Shown: positions 56,134-64,000 of the stretch, piece after piece | How the letters are laid out: every line of letters starts with the position of its first letter | Numbering within the stretch: position 1 is the stretch's first letter | Origin: Hydnum rufescens UP504 | Lineage: Eukaryota; Basidiomycota; Agaricomycetes; Cantharellales; Hydnaceae | Length of the DNA: 64,000 bases | Direction of reading: 5' to 3' | NCBI GenBank assembly: GCA_014904985.1 | Contig: MU128930.1 | Location: forward strand, 248,001 to 312,000 | The notes under the pieces: generated by a model | What the model was told of the DNA's origin: nothing | Databases searched by the model: none | What the model saw: only the letters and a program-made list of their open reading frames with translations | Made by a program: the position numbers and the translations under genes

Positions 56134-57921
56134 TCAAGCGGGGGAACGAGCAGATGAGCTCACGCCGCCAATGAGGGTCTCATCTTCGGATTCGAGCTCA
56201 TCGTCATCGAGGGCAGAAGGAACCTTGACCATGAGCTTGCGAGCACGGTGCTTGATCTCCGATTTGGGTTGGCCAGGTCCAGCGTTCTTCCGCCCCCGCT
56301 TCTTTGATGAGGCGCTTGAATGAGCCTGGGGGATCTCGGCTTCATCTAGATCAACCTCGACGATTGGTCGCTTAAGTGAAACGCGACCCGATCGGCGAAG
56401 GTTGACGTCGGGGTTTGTGGACGAGGCGTCTGGCGTCGGAAGACCGCGCTGAACCGGTGGGATACCACCAACGCATGTATTATTTGCGCGGTGACTCATG
56501 AGAGTGTCGTTGCTTGAGTACACTTTACCGCTGGATAAGGGGTGTATCCAGGTCCGGGGTCAGATCGGCTAAATTCTTGTAGCAGAAACTCGCGAACGAC
56601 TTACCACGGACAAGCATGAGTGGATGATTCAGAGGCACCTTCAGATTGGTCGTTTTCGGCATTCCGAAAGGCCTGGAGTGCCTCTTCCTCTCCTTTTGCG
56701 TGTTCCTCGGCCATTTCGGCTTCTGGAACAGAAGGCTCAGCCATTCCTTCGTCCCTCCCCCGTTTTATTTGGGCCTGTTTCTGTAGCCTGGTCTTTCGCG
56801 CCAATCCATCTTTAGGAATCTCTGACCCTTCTGCTGTAATCAGTCCCTTGGGAGGGATGACGCTAGCCTTGCAGGCCTTCAAGCGTTGGTGCCGAATCCG
56901 TCCGTCTTTTCGAGAAAACCGTTTTCCACTGCGCAAAGAACAAATCCAAACGTCACCATCATTTAGAGAAGGGGGAAACATGGATGTGAGGAGAAAAAAT
57001 ATTACCATTCGCAAAAAAGAGAACCATCCACATTTTCCGTCGATCCTGAAGTAACCGGAGTGTCAGGCGCGGGGTCTGTGGGCTCCGATTCAGCAGGGGA
57101 AGTCATAGAACGTTGGTTAGACCGATGAGATGTCCCGGATTTGCGTGAGGCTGACGAAGAACGTTTGGAAGTAAGAGATGCGGACGAAGAAGCGACAGAT
57201 GCAGCTTTGACAGCTCTCTTTGCAGCCGCACTGACTCGTTTGGGTACACCAGGATGATCGTATCCCGCAACGCAAATGTTCAGTGAGCGATGGCGACGCA
57301 TGTGGTCAGTACGACTAAATACCCGTCCACTGTTTGAAAAAACCCAGAAGAATTGAAAATCCTTGACCGACAACTCCGTGGAGACACATACCATGGACAC
57401 TGGCAGGGATTCGAAGGGGCCTGGAGGGGAGTCGCTGAAGCAGCGGGCGGTTGTTGAAGAGGAGGAGAAGACGCTGCGGTTGACGAGGACTTGTGACGCC
57501 CCTTCGAGAGGGGAAGCGGTTGGTGGCCATGGTTCTGCCTAAGTGCATTTAAGGAAACCCCACAGGCAATGAGCTTTTGGCGTGATTAACGTACCGATCT
57601 ACCTCCTTTTCCTCCGTTTTTACATCGCGAATGGGGGGTTGACGCGCGGCATTCCCCTGCTGCACGTTCTTCAAGGGGAGGAGGCGGGTTGGGGCTAGAG
57701 GGAAGCACTTTAAGCAGGGCTGCTTCTGGTAGAGGCTTATTTTCTGGCAAAGAAGTTTCGAGCTGAGCTAGTTTGCGTCGAATACGGCTCAAGGGAGTAT
57801 CAGATGCCAGTTCGCCCTGCAAAACGGAGGCTGTGGAGGACACGCCCCCTTCACCATGAGAGGTAATGCCCAAAGGGCCATCCGTGGCTTTAAGGATGTC
57901 CTGGGACAGCACCGACGCCAT
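56134..57921 (-). CDS. three-zinc-finger protein with intron in the same codon of every finger
   Basis: Probable DNA-binding regulator. Start at 57921 (MASVLSQDILKATDG). After a disordered N-terminus come three fingers of one pattern, C-x-CG(R/K)x(F/Y)S...D...H...C: CPCGRVFSRTDHMRRHRSLN (about 57260-57410), CECGKRFSRKDGRIRHQRLK (about 56880-57010) and CPCGKVYSSNDTLMSHRANN (about 56480-56610). In each, the Cys before Gly is written TG|Y with a phase-2 intron between bases 2 and 3. The tail has RRSGRVSLKRP and KKRGRKNAGPGQP, AT-hook-like, and an acidic end. Stop at 56134. Confidence 0.7.
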
Positions 57922-58337
57922 GATGGAGGTTCAAATGTAAGATAATCACAAGGATGCCTCGCCGACCTCCAGCGCAACTCTATTTTCGCAAAATCTGCAC
58001 CCGCCCCCACCCAGTAGTTATATTATTTGTCTCCACAAGTGATCCATTTCCACAATTTATCAGAGATCAATGTGCCATAAGGAATATACGACAGATAACC
58101 GATCGAAGGTGTTTGTGTGGTACAAAATCCGCGTCTAAATACACGTACGCAGCAATAACAAGGGTAGCAAGGACAAAGACACAGAAGAAACGGTAGACCA
58201 TGCGAGTCATGGACGCAAGGTTAATCTTAGATCTCTCTTCGGACAACTCTCGAATAGGTATCCTATTACTTCTCTGAGGATTGGTTCCGTAGGGCCACAC
58301 CAAGTCATACGTCGGTTTTCCTTAGCCTGATCCAGAG

Positions 58338-58706
58338 CTAGATCCATAAAAATATTAATATGAATGCAACCAGGAGACTATGAGCGTTTTGGCCAGTGGA
58401 CCCTGCACCCGATGCTGAATTTTGGGTGATAGTGACAGTACCCTAGAACGATCTATGGTTATTAACGGGAGACAGGGCCATGGACGTATTGAAAACCCCC
58501 GGAGGGTTTCGTATGTGGAAACGTCAAGAGCAAGATATCCCCACGTACGCCTCGGCACCGCACACCACAATTCGGGTATCAGACTCGTGGACATAGAGCG
58601 GAAAACAATAGGCCGCAACGAAACTGACGCCTGGATACGCTCCCGGCTGGGATCTTGCGTTAATCACAGCGCCAAAGTAGGGAGCATCGTGTCGAAACTT
58701 AGGCAT
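58338..58706 (-). CDS. small secreted or GPI-anchored protein, C-terminal exons
   Basis: Two exons joined by a 102 nt GT-AG intron (58443-58544): SFVAAYCFPLYVHESDTRIV-VCGAEAY, then GTVTITQNSASGAGSTGQNA followed by a hydrophobic end SLLVAFILIFLWI and stop at 58338-58340. Small residues followed by a terminal hydrophobic run are the known pattern of a GPI-anchor signal. The N-terminal signal-peptide exon was not found, so the start is open (58706 is only the first ATG in frame). Confidence 0.45.
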
Positions 58707-58759
58707 ATGGAATACCGGGGAAATCCGCGAAATGTAGATGACGGAGTAGACTCGTGACC

Positions 58760-59107
58760 AGTCTCCTCAGATCGAGTCGAGCTGACGTCGAGTCGAATCT
58801 TGCTTCAGCTGTTCCCGGCCGGTGAACGTTTCTCTGCATCTGGAAATTTGACAAGTTCATTTTAACCCAAAATTCAAAGACACGAACAATGCACGCCACG
58901 CTCTTGCAATTGGCTACTTCATATTTTTGGTAGAGAAGATATGCTGAAGACATGGATATTGACCAAAATATGGGATTATAGCCGAATATTTTTTCGCCAG
59001 GCTTTCGCTCCGTTTTGATGTGATAGTTCGGACTAAACGATCATGATATAAATGGAGACGCGGAGAGAAAATCAATGCTGAGTGGAATCACCAAATTCCA
59101 GCCATCC
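58760..59107. other. region without supported gene
   Basis: Possibly holds the missing 5' exon of the small secreted protein; nothing recognisable. Confidence 0.35.
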
Positions 59108-60830
59108 TCAGGGTCTCAGCTCTACTTCCTGGGGCGGTGTGCACTCATAAGGTTCAGGAACGTACGCCCCATGCACCACCGGCGGCTCCTCAGGGAAGCT
59201 CGGCTGGGAAAAGGGCGACTACCCACCGCCACCGCAACAGGAGGCAGGGTCCCCATCGGTTATGATCTTCCTGGTCTTCCACCTTGGGATCGGAGAAACC
59301 GAACCGGCGGCCTGTGAGGAGCCACAGGAGGACATTGACTGGCCCTGAGGACGCAAAGAGGATGCCTACAAGGGTGATAAAACCACACCGGGGCCCGGGG
59401 CCCTTTGGCTTCCATTGAAGGAATCAAACGAGAGATATTGGGAATATCTCCGCGATTTAGGCTAAATCCAGCGAGGTTCAAGGTCAGTTCGATACTCTCA
59501 CTTAACATGGGATGGGCAGAGTGACAGTACCTATTGGATACTTGAGCTCGACCGACGGACAAAAATGGAATAGAATCAGGACCTGTCCGGAGAATGCGTT
59601 GGCGTTGTAGCTCTTTCCATCCCATAGATATTGCTTCACGATGACGACGGCTGTCACGTTCCGCAGTGGCCTCTCTGAACCAGTTAACTACAATAGTGCC
59701 GTACAGGACGAATGCAACGATAGCTGCCAGCCAAAAGTAGGGATACTCGCTGCCGATCCTGAGTCTTGACTCCCGGCTCGTCTCACTGATCCAACACCAT
59801 GGACTATGAGTGAGATGGGGAAAAAGCAAAATATCGATGCGACGAGCAAATACAGTAGAGGACACACTTAGCCAGTGTCCCCATAGTAATGTGGTATAGT
59901 CGTCGCAGGAATAATGATCATAAGAAACAGAAAAAGGAAAATCAAGATAATCATAGTCGCCGCAAGCCGACGTGCTTGCGACCGACTGAGCTTGCCAGGG
60001 AACATGATTTCCAAAAATGTCATAACAGCCATCGCAATCGTGAACCAAGCTATGATAGACCAACACTGATTAGGGACGCGCTAATGAAAAGCTCGTATTC
60101 AAGACGCACATGCTCCGTCATTTCCAATCTGTTGGAGCACGGCTGCAATTGCGAGATGTTTCAGCACAGTCCACTGGAGCCATCGCACACCTGGACAGAT
60201 TCACTTTGTGTGGTGCAATATGAACCCTCAGTAGCTTTCCCATTCAATTCCCACCGTGCAGTGAGGATATTCCCCATGACTTGTATACTGCTTGGTCGAA
60301 TCAGCGATAACTCCACCCTGTTTGCACGCCCAAACTTGCCTATCCATGAATATGGCAATGAAATATAAGAGAGAGACAGGCTGGAGCGAGGAGTCCCCCG
60401 GGCCCCAACCTCCATAAAGTCGGTAATGCTTAATGGCATGACACTGCGGGCGGTGCGATAGATTCATAGCCGTCGACAGTACCCCAGGAAAAAACACTGA
60501 CAATGGTGATCGCAAGGAGTCGTGTTGCCGCTACTAAAGACACAATCCCCACTTCAGCGAGAAGCTGGAGTACCCATCTCTCGTGAGCAATGGTTGCAGG
60601 AAAGCAGTAGAATGGCACATGACGCACCAAGAGCCCGAGCGAAGTGCGAGTCGTTCTGAAGAGATGCGTTCCAGTTGTCAGGGTCGGTGTACCATAGCAA
60701 CAAAACAGAGTGGTTCACTGGCAAAACTTTATGGGGTGAAGGGCATCAAAATCCTCCGAATCCAGCAACGCTTGGGAATGACGTTCATGGTATTGGAAAT
60801 GGGGACGCCCGTTGCTTAGTCAGCATCCCC
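59108..60830 (-). CDS. polytopic membrane protein, unidentified
   Basis: Multi-exon minus-strand gene with at least five hydrophobic segments: LLAEVGIVSLVAATRLLAIT (about 60500-60570), IAWFTIAMAVMTFLEIM and MIILIFLFLFLMII (about 59900-60060), FWLAAIVAFVLYGTIVV (about 59690-59740) and FITLVGILFASSGPVNVLLW (about 59330-59390). A short hydrophilic loop between the first and second (WELNGKATEGSYC) and a Pro-rich tail PSFPEEPPVVHGAYVPEPY with stop at 59108-59110. Resembles fungal seven-helix-like membrane proteins of unknown role. The 5' end near 60,700-60,830 is uncertain (YTDPDNWNASLQ-type pieces). Confidence 0.5.
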
Positions 60831-61095
60831 TAGTTATAATTTCTCGGGCACTCTGTAGCGCTACAGTGTGCCTTGCTGGCTGTCCTTGTCACTGGGTCCG
60901 TGCGATGGCTTCGTTCGTGAGAGGGTGAGCCTCTGGCCCTGGGTGGTTACTCGCCCTACAGGTTGAAGCTATATATATCGGCCGTAGCGCCCAGTGCAGG
61001 GAGCGAGAATTGCCAAACCAACTGAAGCAGTGATTTGAATTTCTGTGTCAAGGTCTTCTTCTCCATCGTGTTCTGGCATAGTGTGTTTCGGAACG
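60831..61095. promoter_or_regulatory. divergent intergenic region
   Basis: About 265 bp between two membrane-protein genes pointing outward; TATATATCGG at about 60970. No other motif. Confidence 0.35.
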
Positions 61096-62375
61096 ATGCT
61101 CGCCAGTCTTCATGTCCTGGCCTTCTTCGCTGCCCTTGCTCAGGTGGCCCATGCAATCCCCCAGCCTGTACTTGTTGGCAGCCGAGATTCCAGCATCTAT
61201 TACTATCCACCCGGTTCTTGGGGATATACCAATGCCACAGATGGGTTCTCCAAAGCGGGAGGCTTTAGTGTGTTCGTGTTCGTGTTTCAAAACAACAATG
61301 AAGCCGAGGTCAGGTGGAGAACGCCCAGTAAGTCCCTTAATTTCTGCCAGCCAAGCCCCTCTTGCAGTTTGTTGACCCGTGGCGATCGCATCCTCCAGAT
61401 GCAACGTAAGTCGGGTAGCCATGTTTGTCGTCCTTGCTCTATTTCTTGATCTCTGGGCACATTGAATACACCAGGCAGACTTTCGAATATTGGTGAGGGG
61501 GATCTCACCTCTATAAACCAATTTGTCCTGATCTCGCCCTGACATACTCCAGGGCATACCAACGCTCAGATGGAGGGAATGCATCCATATCTTTTGACAA
61601 TGGCCCTGCAACCGTCTTCGATTACTATAATGGGACCAGCAATGGCACGGATGGGCCAGTCCTTGTGTATAGCACGTACAGTCTATCCCCTGAGGAGCAC
61701 ACTGTGAGCATTAAGAATCTCTTTGACGCTCGGGGGACCCTCGACTTGGGTTACGGGGAAATGAACGTGAGTCCGGGTGGGGTGCTACAAATTTCCCTAC
61801 CGCTGACTTTTGACTGCCTCCCATTTCTTTCTAATTTTCTCGTAGGTCGATCATTTTGTTATCACTCCCGTTTCACCTAATCCGACGAGTACGTCGACGT
61901 CACCGAGTTCAACACCCGTGTCTTCGAGTGCAGCACAGACTTCAAGTACACAGTCGAGTACCCCAACAGCCAAACCAGGCCACTCGAGCAATCATGTGTC
62001 TGCCATTGCAGGAGGTGTGGCTGGGGGTGTGGTTGGCCTGGCCTTGATCTCAGTTGCGTTGTTCATATTCCTCCGTCGGGGTCGCGGTCAAGGGAGTAGT
62101 GCTCCTCTCATGACCCAAGATCCTGGCGAACCCGAGAGCGGCACAACAGATGCTGCCCCCGAACACAGGGATAGTACCCTGCCGCAAGGTTCAGGGCCGC
62201 CAATTGCAAGATTATACGAGTTGAGTATTCTATATTTCCTTTCAAGGTCGTGCCCTAACCCTGCCATGCACTTTCCTTCATTTCCTTCTTGGGTTGCCTC
62301 AGTCCAAATGATCCCCGAACTTATCCCCCACCCCTGACCGCATCATTGCGTGCACACCCCATACCCCAATTGTAA
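61096..62375 (+). CDS. single-pass type I membrane protein with Ser/Thr stalk
   Basis: Signal peptide MLASLHVLAFFAALAQVAHA, an extracellular part with YYYPPGSWGYTNATDGFSKA, WSGY-type and SISFDNGPATVFDYYNGTSN stretches (potential N-glycosylation sites), TVSIKNLFDARGTLDLGY, then a Ser/Thr/Pro stalk (TSTSTSPSSTPVSSSAAQTS), a membrane span AIAGGVAGGVVGLALISVAL-FIFLRRG and a cytosolic tail. This layout is the same as fungal wall-sensor-like or SKG6-type proteins with a beta-sandwich ectodomain. Introns near 61330-61480, 61765-61845 and 62216-62309; the last leads to RTYPPPLTASLR and a TAA at 62373-62375. Confidence 0.65.
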
Positions 62376-63440
62376 ATGAACCTGTCAAGACCGGGCCTTT
62401 TTCGCCCAATGCTTCGGACGGGCATATCAATCGCTTTTATGATCATAGCTCTCTTCGCTTTCTGCTGCTATTGGATATGATTCACGGGCCTTATTAGGCT
62501 AAATGCTTTTCATCCCAGCTTTGGTCTCCGACTATCTCTATATCATTATGCCCTATTCCCAGGGTCATGTGCAATAACCCCTCGGTTTACGGCTAGTTTT
62601 GTAAGCATAGGCCCAAATTATATTGCCTGCTTCGCATCGTACTGCATAACATCCTCGCCGATGTTGGATGAAATAGCCAAAGCTAAGTCTTCCCTCTGAA
62701 TTCTGGTGTCTTACGTAATCACAATCTAGAATGGCAGGAATTCGGACATCGCTGAAACTAGTGTCAGGCTTTCAGCGTGTTCTTCGGGTTCTCAGAACGT
62801 GGCATGAGTGGCTGTGCAACCCTGTCTCGGACAGGCATCGTTTTGACCCGATCAAAAGGGGTAGAAGGACCGTCTTGAATTCGCGATACGAGAGGACCAC
62901 AAGGCGAGAGAAACTTAAAACTACAACCACTACGATGCACTGTATACTGTTGACTTCGAATAATCCAGTGTCTCGCGGACTAATAGATACTCACCTCATT
63001 CGGAGAATGATACCCACCTGAGAAGCCTCGTCTTGGAAGTGCGTACCCCTTTAATTTTCCTCGCGATCTCTATACACTGGATGGTGGCCATAACTCAGAC
63101 CCACGCGCGTCATCAAAATTCATTGTGTCAGACGAACTCGTGCTTGGGGGGGCTGTTTTCTTAACGACTTCTAGTTGTTCCCTGGTCTAAAACTATATCC
63201 ATGATTAAAGGAATGGGACCCCAATTTCCTATTGCCGAACTGGCTCCCTTCTCGATGGGGTACGGCCCCATATCCAGCAACCCGTTCTCAGCCTAATCAT
63301 GCATGATGGCGCCCTCAGGCAAAAGCCTTGGTGCGAGTATACGCACCCCGATTTCCAAATTAATGTAATATCTATTCATTGAGTTCTTTCGTAGTGCACT
63401 TCACGATCCTTTCATCCCGAATTATAGCTCGTCCTTAGCT
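62376..63440. other. intergenic region, no supported gene
   Basis: A 96-codon frame at 62731-63021 is Arg/Lys/Thr-rich and unlike any family I know; I do not call it. Confidence 0.4.
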
Positions 63441-64000
63441 TCTGCCAATTCTGGTATCCAAGGTCTCCTGTCTGTGTCCTGCTATAAGTTGACCATTCAG
63501 AATCCCCTTCATAAGATGAAGAGTCGGTTGATCTCCCCAGATGCTAATTGGACGGCATTGAACTTAGAGACGAAGACATCGTCTGACCCTAGTACAGACT
63601 CACGTCTTTAGACTCCTGTCGATACTGAGAATCCACAGGCCTCCATTCCAACCTTCCTCCAACACTATCACCTCTGCTGAAAATTCGGGCAGCTGAATGT
63701 CTAGGGTATCTCCGTGAGACCAATATCGGGGTACCAAGTTCCTTCGATCTCTGCAATTGATACACCGAAGAAGTTGGAGACGTGAGTCGATGCGGATTGT
63801 CCTCTAACTCTGCCTAATTCTGTGCGCGTCTAGAGACCGTGATGCACAGACACTTCTCTGCGCGCCCGTTTGCAATGACAAATGCGATACAATTACAATG
63901 CCCGAGATTGAAGACCAGAATTTGTTCGAGGTCGTCAGCTTGGAGCTATTCCTATGCGTCGATGGTGTGGAACCCGTAGTTGCCTTCTGCTGTGATCCAC
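63441..64000 (+). CDS. unidentified gene, right end cut by window edge
   Basis: Plus-strand coding-like pieces: SGIQGLLSVSCYKLTIQNPL (63450 on), VPSISAIDTPKKLE up to a GT-AG intron at about 63782-63831, then DRDAQTLLCAPVCNDKCDTI, MPEIEDQNLFEVVSLELFLC and VDGVEPVVAFCCDP open to the edge. Cys-rich last part. An in-frame stop at about 63609 means further introns are needed. No family recognised. Confidence 0.35.

Noticed and set aside
62731..63021. 96-codon basic ORF
   Set aside because: No family features and low-complexity Arg/Thr content; could be chance.

Overview
The window is fungal nuclear DNA, almost certainly from an Agaricomycete basidiomycete. The genes are split by many 45-70 nt GT-AG introns. 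The gene set includes a Sec2-type GEF, a Hos3-like deacetylase, a MAK5 helicase, an S28 peptidase and a NACHT-WD40 protein of the kind expanded in Agaricomycetes, together with Ty1/copia and hAT transposons. A Ceratobasidiaceae (Rhizoctonia-like) source is my guess from overall style, not something the sequence proves.

Layout: 0-23 kb is mostly host genes: an SH3-PX-BAR sorting nexin (-), a Sec2-like Rab GEF (+), a Pro/Gly/His-rich protein (+), a NACHT-WD40 NLR-like gene (-), a broken FAD oxidoreductase (+), a kinase relic (-), a Hos3-like histone deacetylase (+), a BCH/RhoGAP gene (-) and, from a ~70 bp shared divergent promoter, an FCP1/NIF-like HAD protein (+). From 23.6 to 46.5 kb is a transposon island: a rearranged copia cluster (24.3-39.4 kb) inserted between two copies of an older repeat rich in the palindrome TGTAGCTACA, then an array of hairpin-bearing intron-like modules (39.9-41.1 kb), then a hAT transposase relic split by a solo LTR with a perfect target-site duplication. 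From 46.7 kb host genes return: ribosomal protein eS24 (+), a RING protein (-), an S28 serine peptidase (+), MAK5/DDX24 helicase (+), a protein with three split zinc fingers (-), a small secreted or GPI-type protein (-), two membrane proteins (- and +) and an unidentified partial gene at the right edge.

The most unusual structure is at 39,973-41,064. Four GT-AG intron-like segments (99-120 nt) each carry a 13-16 bp stem with the shared core AAGAGCAG/CTGCTCTT, and base-pair changes between copies are compensated. Each is preceded, 5-8 nt before its 5' splice site, by a second kind of hairpin (CCACACMCC type). Related hairpins lie alone at 24,007 and 42,538. This resembles introner-like elements or a structured multi-intron transcript and deserves first attention.

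Quality caution: 35,140-38,530 looks like uncorrected long-read sequence (dense homopolymer indels with abrupt edges). Smaller frame breaks occur in 4.3-6.4 kb, near 8.17 and 10.5 kb, and in 11.9-16 kb, so 'pseudogene' calls there are provisional. The genes in 16-23 kb and 46.7-58 kb read cleanly across introns.
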